Source: Promethearchaeota archaeon (GTDB taxonomy: Archaea; Asgardarchaeota; Lokiarchaeia; Sigyniarchaeales; SOKP01). From it: 37,224 nt of DNA. Position 1 is the first letter of the stretch. Each line of letters opens with the position of its first letter. Of this stretch, positions 1-8,067 are shown in pieces. The notes beneath the pieces are model-generated. The model searched no databases. It was not told where the DNA came from and worked only from the letters and a program-made list of their open reading frames with translations. The stretch covers positions 1 through 37,224 of the forward strand of contig JAHLWH010000268.1 of the NCBI GenBank assembly GCA_019058015.1, in the 5' to 3' direction. The position numbers and the translations under genes are program-made.

Positions 1-114
1 ATAAAAAAAAAGAAGAAAGAAGGAGAAATTAGTTTAGAAAATTACACCGAACTATATGAAAAATATAAAAAGAAAATTAATGAAATTGAAACGAAGATAA
101 AAAATTTGAAATAA
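1..114 (+). CDS. C-terminal tail of an unknown lysine-rich protein (partial)
   Basis: The reading frame is open from the first base and ends at TAA 112-114, giving 37 residues that enter from the left edge. The visible tail is very rich in Lys and Glu, with a heptad-like pattern suggesting a charged helix or coiled coil at a protein C-terminus. It converges on the ABC permease that ends at 131. No domain is visible and no function can be given. A chance open frame in AT-rich DNA is possible; the balanced K/E composition and the tight convergent spacing favour a real gene end. Confidence 0.45.
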   Translation: MKKKKKEGEISLENYTELYEKYKKKINEIETKIKNLK

Positions 115-130
115 AAAAATATAGAAATTT

Positions 131-1741
131 TTATTCAATTTTGCCTAATCTTATAATGCCAAAGAATAGTAAGGGAATAGCAGTTCCACCTCCTATAACG
201 AATAAAGGAAATGGTAAAATGAATTTTACTAATTCAAGAGGTGGATCTATTATTTCAAATATTGCTATACTAGAAAATATAGTAACGAACATTGTAACCA
301 TATTAATAATAACTAATAATCCTATATTTAATTTCATATCACCACCTTTCTCTTCGAATGCAGGATTAATACATTGTAATCCAATCGCCTGAGAGAGCGT
401 TATCATGCAATAAATTACAAAGAGGAAAAAGAAATATATCGATGTAAAGAGGTCGTATTGGTAAAAAATAGTTAAAAAGATCGTAAGTCCTATACTTATA
501 AAAATTACTAAAATCAACATCATTCGCAAATAGGAATAAACAAGAGCATGTACATTTCTAGGAGATCTTTTATACACCCATAATAAATCCTTGGAACCAA
601 CGAAAATATAATTACCAATCATTATACCAAGCATCATACCTCCTATCATGATAATTATTATCATATACATACCTATGTCCATTAAATCACTATCGCCACC
701 ACTTATAAAAAAAAAAATTACCCCCTCTGCTGCAGCAAGTCCTATTACATAAACAAGTTTCATAATACTTTCCTTCCTTCTAAAGAATTCCTTAAATTGA
801 GTAATAACCAATCCCTCCCATTTAGACTCTGTAATTTTTCTTAAAAAACCATATAGTTTATTTTCTTGTTCAATAATTGCCGAAATTCTTTCTATTCCAC
901 CTTCTAAGGTAAAAAACGCATTCGCTCTTTTAAACGATATATATAAAACCAATAATGGCACAAAAACAACTACTAATAAACTATACCATATATTTAGAAA
1001 ATAAGAACTAATTAATACTGGATCTATAATATATAAAATAATATTAGAGAACCATAAAGAAGGATAAAACATTATCCAATTTTTTAATTCAGGATTGTTC
1101 ATAAGTTGGTTGAATAGAAACATTAATGAATACATGACAATGACTATTGCTATAGAAAGCACAAACATTAAAGCTTTCCCTAAATCCCTTGCCCTCTCAC
1201 TTTTAGCAATTTTATGCTCGAGCCAAGCGGTAATAATTGACCCAAGTAAAGCGGCAAAAAATACAAGCCCAATTATACTCAAATAAATTACAATATACTG
1301 AATAATATTCAAATCAATTATTGGATTGATAAGACCCATAAGTATTGGTGTAAAAATTAAGATAAAGGCTAAATAAATTGGTAGTTTGCCTATGTATTCT
1401 CCTAAAAAAATATCACCTGCTGTGGCTGGAGAAGCTAATAATATCTCTTTATAACCTATCTCTGTCTTGCGATAAATATTTTGTAGGGGATACGTTATGA
1501 GCATTAAAAAAAACATCATCAGCAAGAATTCAATAATTAAAGCGATGGCGGGTATAATTATTTCTGCAGGAAAGGCACCAACTATAGTTGGCATAAATAG
1601 ATCGAATAGGAAAGGAGCTAAAAGAAATGTCCATATTAAAAGTAGGGAATATATTATTATAAAAAATCTTATTCGATGATTTCGCTGGCCGCTTGTCCTG
1701 CGCCTTAGTTCATTTTTCGCAATCACTTTCCATAGAGTCAT
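131..1741 (-). CDS. ABC-2 type transporter permease
   Basis: This 536-residue polytopic membrane protein has a short basic cytoplasmic N-terminus (KNELRRR) and about ten or more hydrophobic segments spread over its length. A charged cytoplasmic stretch sits in the middle, near residues 270-330. Its start overlaps the end of the upstream ATPase gene by 4 bp (1738-1741), so the two are translationally coupled and very likely form one exporter. The fragment TEIGYKEILLASPA resembles the loop after the first membrane pair in ABC-2 permeases of the large archaeal/Gram-positive type. The substrate cannot be read from the sequence; lipid, peptide or drug export are all possible. Confidence 0.85.
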   Translation of the reverse strand: MTLWKVIAKNELRRRTSGQRNHRIRFFIIIYSLLLIWTFLLAPFLFDLFMPTIVGAFPAEIIIPAIALIIEFLLMMFFLMLITYPLQNIYRKTEIGYKEILLASPATAGDIFLGEYIGKLPIYLAFILIFTPILMGLINPIIDLNIIQYIVIYLSIIGLVFFAALLGSIITAWLEHKIAKSERARDLGKALMFVLSIAIVIVMYSLMFLFNQLMNNPELKNWIMFYPSLWFSNIILYIIDPVLISSYFLNIWYSLLVVVFVPLLVLYISFKRANAFFTLEGGIERISAIIEQENKLYGFLRKITESKWEGLVITQFKEFFRRKESIMKLVYVIGLAAAEGVIFFFISGGDSDLMDIGMYMIIIIMIGGMMLGIMIGNYIFVGSKDLLWVYKRSPRNVHALVYSYLRMMLILVIFISIGLTIFLTIFYQYDLFTSIYFFFLFVIYCMITLSQAIGLQCINPAFEEKGGDMKLNIGLLVIINMVTMFVTIFSSIAIFEIIDPPLELVKFILPFPLFVIGGGTAIPLLFFGIIRLGKIE

Positions 1742-2580
1742 TTTTTATCTTTCCTTTTCTTCTTCTTTTTTTTACTTATTTCATTATTATTGGGCGTTTC
1801 TTCCCTCCAAGCCAATAAATCTTCAATTTTTGTCGCACCCATAATTTTTAAATAAGAATCTTCTAAATCCTCAGCATTTACAGAATTTATTATGTCTCTT
1901 GGTGTTCCTTCCACCTTTAGTACTCCTTTATCAATAATTCCAATCATGTCACATAAATCTTCAGCAGCATCAAGAAGATGTGTGCAAATAAAAATAGTCT
2001 TATCCGCTTTTTTTGCAAGATCGGATATTAGATCTTTTACCATTTTTGCTGCAACAGGGTCTAAATTTGATGTAGGCTCATCTAGAAAAATAATCTTCGG
2101 ATCTTGTATCAGGGCGGCACATAAACATACTTTTTGTTTCATACCTCGAGAATACCCCTCTAAAAGATCATTCTCTCTATCCTCTAAGTCAAATAACTCT
2201 AATAATTCATCAATACGCGATGATATTACTTCTTTAGGCAAGTAATATAACTCACCTATAAATTCTAAAAATTCAACTGCTGTTAATTTCTGATATAACC
2301 CAGGAGATTCTGGTAAAAAACCACAATTCATTTTAACCTCTTTACTTTGGGTAATTATGTCATAACCAGCAACTTGTGCGGAACCCGCAGTAGGAGATAT
2401 AATTGAATTAAGCATTCTAACAGTTGTAGTCTTGCCTGCTCCATTAGGTCCTAATATTCCATAGGTTTTACCATAGTGTATTTTTAAATTGAGATTTTTA
2501 ACTGCGATTACATTTCCAAAATCTTTAGTTAGATTTTGAGTAATTATCGCATAATCCATAGTCATCTTTATCATATCCAA
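1738..2580 (-). CDS. ABC transporter ATP-binding protein
   Basis: This 280-residue protein is the nucleotide-binding subunit that powers the permease encoded immediately downstream. Walker A is GPNGAGKTT near residues 43-51. The Q-loop lies in GFLPESPGLY, the signature is YSRGMKQKV (a variant of LSGGQ), and Walker B is IIFLDEPTSNLDP followed by the switch histidine in CTHLL. The order and spacing are those of CcmA/NatA-like exporter ATPases. The C-terminus after about residue 230 is a family-typical extension ending in a run of lysines. The first ATG is used here; a later ATG at residue 8 is also possible. The gene lies downstream of two HTH genes on the same strand, which may control it. Confidence 0.93.
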   Translation of the reverse strand: MDMIKMTMDYAIITQNLTKDFGNVIAVKNLNLKIHYGKTYGILGPNGAGKTTTVRMLNSIISPTAGSAQVAGYDIITQSKEVKMNCGFLPESPGLYQKLTAVEFLEFIGELYYLPKEVISSRIDELLELFDLEDRENDLLEGYSRGMKQKVCLCAALIQDPKIIFLDEPTSNLDPVAAKMVKDLISDLAKKADKTIFICTHLLDAAEDLCDMIGIIDKGVLKVEGTPRDIINSVNAEDLEDSYLKIMGATKIEDLLAWREETPNNNEISKKKKKKRKDKK

Positions 2581-2669
2581 TTTTTTTTCAATCGTATATT
2601 TTTTTAAATTTTTTTAAATATTTTAAGTATTTATACTATTTTTTTATACATATTGATTTATTTTTATAA

Positions 2670-3080
2670 TTATTTTTTATCAAATTCGATAAGATCTTCT
2701 AATTTACACTTTAATTGTTTTGCAATTTTTTCTATAAATTCTGGTGGCTTATCTTCTTCTTTAAATTCTTCATTTTCTATTTTTTTTATTTGTTCTACTT
2801 TTACTCCAATTAAAGTTGCTAGCTGTTCTTGGGTAAGATTAAACTCTTCTCGTCTTATTTTCATTACTGACTCATATTCAAATATATCATCAATTGATTT
2901 TCCAAAATGCTTCGCTATATCATGCGCTATTTTCAGTGATGGATTGTAATCTCCCTTTTCTAAATATGAGATGGTTTGTCGAGAAACTCCTATGGCATCC
3001 GCTAATTCTTGTTGTGTCATAAAATTATTTACCTCTCTTAATTCCTTTATTTTGGATACCAATTTTCTCGCTAATCTCAC
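2670..3080 (-). CDS. Tandem XRE-family HTH regulator
   Basis: This 136-residue soluble protein contains two helix-turn-helix domains. The first (about residues 10-67) is a textbook Cro/C1-type HTH with TQQELADAIGVSRQTISYLE followed by PSL. The second (about 72-133) is diverged: TQEQLATLIGVKVEQIKKIE keeps the scaffold but lacks the usual SR/ST at the start of the recognition helix, and has an inserted EEDKPP loop. Such a protein could bind two half-sites in cis. It lies 57 bp downstream of the bPH2-HTH gene and 89 bp upstream of the ABC ATPase, all on the same strand. Regulation of the exporter is a reasonable inference from position only. Confidence 0.85.
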   Translation of the reverse strand: MRLARKLVSKIKELREVNNFMTQQELADAIGVSRQTISYLEKGDYNPSLKIAHDIAKHFGKSIDDIFEYESVMKIRREEFNLTQEQLATLIGVKVEQIKKIENEEFKEEDKPPEFIEKIAKQLKCKLEDLIEFDKK

Positions 3081-3137
3081 AGAATCACCTTACCTATAAG
3101 CAAATTATGATAAAATGTAAAAAAAAATATTTAATTA

Positions 3138-3986
3138 TTAAAATTTAAATAAATCCTCGATCCTAACTTTTAACTCTTTCGCAATTTTATAGGCTAATGA
3201 CAAAGAGGGTGTATATTTACCTGACTCTAATTGTTCTATAGTTACTTTCTTAACACCGACTTTCTCTGCTAAATCTAACATGGATAGATTTTGATTTTCT
3301 CTCAATTCTTTAATACTATTCTTTAGTAAATCATCCTTATCTCTCAATTTCGTTAAAACATATGATATAAAGTTGTCAAACGCCAATTCTTGTGGCTTAA
3401 AGATTTTATCTTCCAGTCCAGATGGCAAGACGTTATATTTATCCAACATTTGTTTTAACTCTTTCTCAAATGTGAAGGGATCTTTTATACCTGGTATGTA
3501 TCCCTCCGGTTTTCCATAACCTTTTGCTGCTTGGGTATAAGCGCTTCCTCCTGCAGTTTCAATTTTTACAGTATAAAGACCAAAAATTCTATCGAAAAGA
3601 CCATTTACAATATTAATATTTTGAATCCGAGAAAAAGGTATTGTTGCCCTGTTCTTAGTCCAAATTCCATGTTTAATCTCCAAATGAGAACTCATCATTC
3701 TATACGAGAAATTTTTGAGATAATATTGTATATATATATCATTCAGCACCAAGAGAATTACACTCGGAATTATTACGATGTAGAGTAATAGTTGTAGATT
3801 TAAGGATTGTAGAAAAGCTGGATCCACATATCCATATTCAGGATCTAATTGCACTAACCACAATATCAATATTGTAAGTAGCCATGAAAGGCTCAATACA
3901 ACAGTACAACCAAATATCGCCCTTATATCGGATTTTTTCCTTAAGGAATTATCGATTCTTTGCTCATTAGCTTCTTTTATTTCCAT
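3138..3986 (-). CDS. Membrane-anchored bPH2 domain protein with C-terminal XRE HTH
   Basis: The protein has about 282 residues. Two hydrophobic segments near residues 25-45 and 62-83 are followed by a bacterial PH-like domain (bPH2, YdbS type): LEIKHGIWTKNRATIPFSRI, then NGLFDRIFGLYTVKIETAGG. The last 65 residues are a complete XRE-type HTH (LSMLDLAEKVGVKKVTIEQL, PSLSLAYKIAKEL). The combination suggests a DNA-binding domain held at the membrane by a PH-like sensor or scaffold. The open frame extends to a TTG at 4001, but an AAGGAG sequence abuts that TTG directly. I therefore prefer the ATG at 3986, although its spacing of about 15 nt is long. Three direct repeats lie upstream. Function beyond the domains is unknown. 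Confidence 0.82.
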   Translation of the reverse strand: MEIKEANEQRIDNSLRKKSDIRAIFGCTVVLSLSWLLTILILWLVQLDPEYGYVDPAFLQSLNLQLLLYIVIIPSVILLVLNDIYIQYYLKNFSYRMMSSHLEIKHGIWTKNRATIPFSRIQNINIVNGLFDRIFGLYTVKIETAGGSAYTQAAKGYGKPEGYIPGIKDPFTFEKELKQMLDKYNVLPSGLEDKIFKPQELAFDNFISYVLTKLRDKDDLLKNSIKELRENQNLSMLDLAEKVGVKKVTIEQLESGKYTPSLSLAYKIAKELKVRIEDLFKF

Positions 3987-4001
3987 TTTTTTATTTTTCA
4001 A

Positions 4002-4386
4002 CTCCTTTTTATTATTTTATTTTTTTATGTAAATATTTTCAAATGCAAATATATTTAGCATGCAAATATATTTGACATTTCCTTTATTTAATTATAATGA
4101 TAATTACATATTTAAAGGTTTTGATCAAATGTCTAATTGATGAAAAAAGACTTAAGAAATTCTCATTAATGAAAATAAAATTAGAACCAATTATTTTTCA
4201 ATTGGAGTTGCAATCTAATGTACAATTCTTTGAGCCTCATAAAACCATCCTGGGCTGTATCTTTAGATATTTTGTCCTTTTATTACAATTTGCATATATA
4301 GAGATTTTTCTCCTTTCAATTAATATATTCCATAAAAATTCAGAAAAAAGTAAAAAATTTATTTTTAATTAAAGAAATTAATTATT
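4002..4386. other. Intergenic stretch with operator-like repeats and no convincing gene
   Basis: This divergent region separates the bPH2-HTH gene from the SDR remnant. It holds the three ATGCAAATATATTT-like repeats (listed separately) next to the bPH2-HTH gene. A 91-codon open frame runs 4097-4372 on the plus strand. It is rich in Ile, Leu, Phe and Lys, shows no recognisable domain, and looks like random AT-rich translation, so I do not call it a gene. Nothing else stands out. Confidence 0.5.
4027..4073. repeat. Three direct repeats, candidate operator for the bPH2-HTH gene
   Basis: Two identical 14-mers, ATGCAAATATATTT, sit at 4043-4056 and 4060-4073, offset by 17 bp. A degenerate third copy, ATGTAAATATTTTC (11 of 14 matches), lies at 4027-4040, offset by 16 bp. 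The core AAATATATTT is itself palindromic. A 16-17 bp phasing puts the copies about one and a half helical turns apart. They lie 40-90 bp upstream of the bPH2-HTH start, where an operator or multi-site regulator binding region would be expected. Autoregulation by that protein or by the tandem-HTH protein is inference. Confidence 0.55.
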
Positions 4387-4915
4387 ATGAAATCTGATTT
4401 ACTAAAAGATAAAATTGCAATTGTAACGGGCGCTTCAGGTGGAATTGGTCGAGAAATTGTTAAATTATTTGATCAAAACGGAATTTACTTAGTTCTTACG
4501 GATATTGATGAAAAAAAGCTTAATGAAATTGGGAAAGAACTTTCTCAAGAACCCTTAACAATTCAATGTGATATAACAAAACTTGATCAAGTCAAGAACT
4601 TAATATCTCAAACTTTAGAAAAGTATGAAACAATAGATATTCTTGTAAATACAGTGGGGATCATAGTACCTGCACTTTTTGAAGATTCTACTTATGAGGA
4701 CATAGAAAAACAGATTAATGTTAATTTAATGGGTATAATACGATGTATTAAAGAAGTAATTCCAGTAATGAAAAAAGCTGAAAAGGGAAATATTGTAACA
4801 ATTTCATCTCTCGCAGGTATTGTCCCCGAAACATATAGTTCAATTTATACAGCGACAAAGTTTGCCCTTAGGGGGGTTAGGCTTTACTTTAAATCTTGAG
4901 CTTAAAAAACTGTAA
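4387..4915 (+). pseudogene. Short-chain dehydrogenase/reductase remnant, N-terminal part
   Basis: About 175 residues of a classical SDR (NAD(P)-dependent oxidoreductase) are visible. The cofactor motif TGASGGIG is at residues 14-21, and an NNAG-like motif is present as NTVG. The catalytic Ser is in TISSLAG, with Tyr and Lys in IYTATKFAL. The frame then breaks: as written it stops at 4897-4899. Removing one G from the G6 run at 4871-4876 gives RGLGFTLNLELKKL, the expected SDR continuation, but this hits TAA at 4913. The roughly 80 C-terminal residues of a normal SDR (about 250-280) do not follow. A matching C-terminal piece lies at 5889-6020, beyond the CPBP-like gene, so this is a broken gene and not just a base-call error. 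Confidence 0.82.
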
Positions 4916-5070
4916 TTTATAGAAGAAGATTTAAATTATCATCAATAGAAATTAAAACTCGCTGCAGTTTTGCAAAATTAATTCCGTCGTTATAAATAAA
5001 TTATTCAATTCAATAACAAATTTTTAATATATTCAATAAAATTTATAATAACAACACATTTTCTTAGTTT

Positions 5071-5781
5071 ATGAGTGAAATAAATGATGTTGGACTTCTA
5101 TACCAGCCAAAATTCCGTGTAATATCGACATGGTTATGGTTCATTATCGGTGGTGTTCTTGCTATTTTCATAATATCTATATTCTATGGATTTAATTTCG
5201 GATTAGCATTCAACGAAATACAAAATAATCGTTATCTTTATGTTTATATAGAATTATTTTCGGTTGGTTTACTTCCCGTCATTTATGTAATTGTTTGTAA
5301 GGATCCTCTCTCTAACTATGGGTTTAATTTGAAAAAAAGAGAATCACTTTTATCTTTTTTGCTCTCTCTTGTATATATTGGCATTTCGTATACCATTGGG
5401 TTGATAAAGAATGGAAAAGTAATGAACTTTGAAATATATGATTTTCAACTAGATTTTCCTTTAAATCTTTTTTACGGGATTTTTGGTATAATTGTATGGG
5501 GGCCTTTAGAAGTGTTTTTATTTATATACCTTGTTGTAAACACGGAACAAATTTTGAAACAAGACGATTGGAAAATATCAAAAGGATTAATAATTACAAC
5601 AATTCTATTTGGGCTTAGTCATGTGTTAACAACTAATTGGTGGAATGCTATTTACACAGGAATACTCTTTTTTATTATCGGACTCATTTATAAATTTTCA
5701 AATAACATAATAGGGCCAATGATTACCTGGACTTTAATCAATGGACAAGTTTGGTTTATCGCACAAATGCTCTTTCAATAG
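5071..5781 (+). CDS. CPBP/CAAX-protease-like membrane protein, probably catalytically dead
   Basis: The 236 residues contain about seven or eight hydrophobic segments. The C-terminal half follows the layout of the CPBP (Abi, Rce1-like) intramembrane protease family: a GPLEVFLFIYL segment, then LFGLSHVLTTNWWNAIYTG, then an internal IIGPMITWTLING segment. The conserved EExxxR of motif 1 is reduced to a single Glu with no second Glu or Arg, motif 2 keeps its FxxxH-type His (FGLSH), and motif 3 lacks the usual H-N-x-x-N pattern. Proteolysis is therefore doubtful. The gene sits between the two pieces of a broken SDR gene, which suggests it arrived as an insertion. Family assignment is moderate. 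Confidence 0.6.
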   Translation: MSEINDVGLLYQPKFRVISTWLWFIIGGVLAIFIISIFYGFNFGLAFNEIQNNRYLYVYIELFSVGLLPVIYVIVCKDPLSNYGFNLKKRESLLSFLLSLVYIGISYTIGLIKNGKVMNFEIYDFQLDFPLNLFYGIFGIIVWGPLEVFLFIYLVVNTEQILKQDDWKISKGLIITTILFGLSHVLTTNWWNAIYTGILFFIIGLIYKFSNNIIGPMITWTLINGQVWFIAQMLFQ

Positions 5782-5888
5782 ACATTAAAACCGTATGGAT
5801 AATGCTTTTGAGAATAACTGAAAAGAACTTCAGAAATGGACTTAGTAAATTATTATATTTACGTTTATTGTAATTTATTTCTATCCTA

Positions 5889-6020
5889 TGCCCTAGATCT
5901 GAAGGATTTCTATCTAAATTCATCATGTGTTTTCCTAAGGTAGTTCAGAAACTCTGGCCTAGATTTGAAAAGAAGGGAGAGAAGAAAAAAGAGGAATTTT
6001 TAAGAAATTTAAAAAAATAA
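5889..6020 (+). pseudogene. Short-chain dehydrogenase remnant, C-terminal part
   Basis: The frame from 5889 to TAA 6018-6020 reads CPRSEGFLSKFIMCFPKVV, then QKLWPRFEKKGEKKEEF and a short Lys-rich end. This matches the usual C-terminus of SDR proteins of the DltE/SadH-like type, where a PRS-G-F motif is followed by hydrophobic residues, FP and a basic tail. There is no start codon nearby, and an in-frame TAA lies about seven codons upstream at 5871. It is best explained as the missing end of the SDR fragment at 4387-4915, displaced by about 950 bp that includes the CPBP-like gene. About 50-60 residues between the two pieces are gone. The assignment rests on motif resemblance only. Confidence 0.55.
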
Positions 6021-6038
6021 TTCTATAAAAGCTTAGAT

Positions 6039-6791
6039 TTATGGCATTTTTTTGCTTTGATCTTTTACGGCCTTAATGGCTTTCTCAATTTCTTTTGGAT
6101 CGCCAAGATAATAATGTTTGAGAGGTTTTAGATCTTTATCTAATTCATAAATTAATGGAATGCCCGTTGGAATATCCAACTTTGGGATTTCTTCATCTGA
6201 AATATTATCTAAATCCTTAACTAAACCTCGTAAGCTGTTGCCATGGGCAGAGATCAAAACTCTTTTCCCTGATTTGATTGTTGGCAAAATTACTTCTTGC
6301 CAATATGGAAGAACTCGTGCTATAGTATCTTTAAGACACTCGGTTAAGGGAATATCTTCCTCTTTTAGATGTTTATACTTTAAATCTAGGCCCGGATAAC
6401 GGGAATCTGATTTCTCCAACGCTGGAGGAGGAATATCAAAACTTCGACGCCAAATATAAACTTGTTCTTCACCCTTTTCTATGGCGGTTTCGGCTTTATC
6501 CAACCCTTGTAGAGCTCCGTAATGCCTTTCATTTAATCTCCAAGAGCGAAACACTGGAATCCACATTAAATCCATTTCTTCAAGAACGATCCATAACGTT
6601 CGAATGCCTCTTTTCAAAACTGAAGTATAAGCGAGATCAAATGTATATCCTGCATTTTTTAGGAGAAGCGCAGCTTTCTTAGATTCCTCAATCCCTTTTT
6701 GAGATAAATCAACATCTGTCCAGCCAGTAAATTTGGAAGGAATTTTATTCCACACACTCTCACCATGTCGCAATAAAACGAGTTTAAACAT
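6039..6791 (-). CDS. gpmA: 2,3-bisphosphoglycerate-dependent phosphoglycerate mutase
   Basis: This 250-residue enzyme interconverts 3- and 2-phosphoglycerate in glycolysis and gluconeogenesis through a phosphohistidine. The N-terminal [10 protein letters not shown] carries the catalytic His, followed by [29 protein letters not shown] is the diagnostic dPGM segment, and the second catalytic His is in [14 protein letters not shown]. The length equals that of the bacterial GpmA family. One local difference is the [17 protein letters not shown] stretch, which is normal for the family. Most archaea use the cofactor-independent enzyme, so this bacterial-type gene may have been acquired. It is transcribed divergently from the isomerase-like gene. 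Confidence 0.95.
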   Translation of the reverse strand: MFKLVLLRHGESVWNKIPSKFTGWTDVDLSQKGIEESKKAALLLKNAGYTFDLAYTSVLKRGIRTLWIVLEEMDLMWIPVFRSWRLNERHYGALQGLDKAETAIEKGEEQVYIWRRSFDIPPPALEKSDSRYPGLDLKYKHLKEEDIPLTECLKDTIARVLPYWQEVILPTIKSGKRVLISAHGNSLRGLVKDLDNISDEEIPKLDIPTGIPLIYELDKDLKPLKHYYLGDPKEIEKAIKAVKDQSKKMP

Positions 6792-6955
6792 AATTTATAA
6801 TCGACACCCTCGAAATTTTAATAATTTGATAGATTAATAATCTTCAATTAATGGTAAATACTTTATGATTCTTTTAAAATTATAACAATAGTATAAAGAA
6901 AAAAATTATTATATTTTAAAATACCTAAAATTATCCTATAATTAGTGATTCAAAT

Positions 6956-8005
6956 ATGAATACTTTAGAAAAGTTAGAAAATATCAGAAAAAAGTTAGAA
7001 TTTAGACCAAAAATTGATGATGCAAGTTTTTCTAAAATTAGATTGAAAGACTATACAATTCCTGAGGTGGATTATGACTCAATTGATTTATCAACAGAAT
7101 TTCTCGGAAAAAAACTTAAAATACCTCTTGTAATCCTCGGATGGACAGGTGGCTCTGAATATGTAAAACAAATTAATGAAATTTTAGCTGAAATAGCAGA
7201 GAGAATGGGAATTGGGTTTGGGTGTGGCTCTCAATATGCAGCAATAGAAAACCCGGGAATTCAGAGTAGTTTTACAGTAATTAAAGATTTGGCTCCAAAT
7301 GTATTAAAAATCGCTAATGTATCCGCTACACATCTGAAAAAAGAGAATTTCGGTGTAGAAGAATTAAATAAATGTATTGATATGATTGATGCAGACGCAA
7401 TTGCCTTGTATTTTGATACATTACAAGAGGTTCTCAAACCAGAAGGGGAAAAAAACTTTAAAGGGTTACTCGAGAAAATAAAAGAATCAATTCCACATGT
7501 TAAAAAGCCGATTATTGTGAAAGGATATGGAGATGGAATAACCAGAATGGATGCAATAGCTTTACATGATATTGGGATTAAATATATTGATATTAGCGGA
7601 TATGCGGGACCAAATAAATATGTAATTCAAGAATATAATTTATACAAAGATTCATATGATTTTTCCAGAAATATAGCAAAGGTTTTTCAGAAATGGGGGA
7701 CTTCTACCGTTCGTTCAATCTTAAATGTTAGTGGAATATATGACAATTCTCAGATGAAAATTATTGCATCTGGGGGTATCAGAACTGGAATAAATATTGC
7801 AAAATGTATCTGCTTAGGTGCAAATATAGCAGGTGTTGCATCACCATTTTTAAAAACTGCTGAAAAGGATATAGAAAATGGTAAAGGTTCTCTCAAATCA
7901 ATAAGATTGATTAAAACATTTTTGGAAGAATTAAAAATCGCTATGTTTGTATCTGGTTCTGAGAAAATTTCAGATCTGACCGTAGATAAAATTGAATCTT
8001 TTTAG
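6956..8005 (+). CDS. Type 2 isopentenyl-diphosphate isomerase-like flavoprotein (divergent)
   Basis: This 349-residue TIM barrel aligns along its length with the FMN-dependent isomerase Fni/IDI-2. Recognisable blocks are LSTEFLGKKLKIPLV, GWTGGSE, GSQYAAIENP, the LQEVLKPEGEKNF block, PIIVKGYGDGI and ASGGIRTGINIAKCICLGA. Q157, E158 (the Mg site) and K189 are kept. Several residues expected for substrate binding are changed. The N-terminal RKxxH is absent, HLN before LQE is YFD (Y152, D154), KE after PIIV is KG, and the GGTSW loop is AGPNK. Flavin binding looks intact, but the usual IPP/DMAPP isomerase activity is doubtful. It may be a paralogue working on a different substrate. A canonical copy elsewhere in the genome would support that. 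Confidence 0.8.
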   Translation: MNTLEKLENIRKKLEFRPKIDDASFSKIRLKDYTIPEVDYDSIDLSTEFLGKKLKIPLVILGWTGGSEYVKQINEILAEIAERMGIGFGCGSQYAAIENPGIQSSFTVIKDLAPNVLKIANVSATHLKKENFGVEELNKCIDMIDADAIALYFDTLQEVLKPEGEKNFKGLLEKIKESIPHVKKPIIVKGYGDGITRMDAIALHDIGIKYIDISGYAGPNKYVIQEYNLYKDSYDFSRNIAKVFQKWGTSTVRSILNVSGIYDNSQMKIIASGGIRTGINIAKCICLGANIAGVASPFLKTAEKDIENGKGSLKSIRLIKTFLEELKIAMFVSGSEKISDLTVDKIESF

Positions 8006-8067
8006 TTAGTATCTAATTTCCAAATTTTTTATTACTAAACTATTTTTTAGGAAAAATCAAAAAACCG

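Noticed and set aside
4097..4372. 91-codon open frame on the plus strand between the repeats and the SDR remnant
   Set aside because: Composition is that of translated AT-rich DNA, no domain or ribosome site is visible, and it overlaps a promoter region. It is kept only as part of the intergenic description.
4911..5878. TGTAATTTAT pair as a target-site duplication of a mobile element
   Set aside because: A 10-bp match of such AT-rich sequence is expected about once by chance in the searched stretches, no inverted ends or transposase are present, and excision would not restore the SDR frame. It is only noted in a finding.
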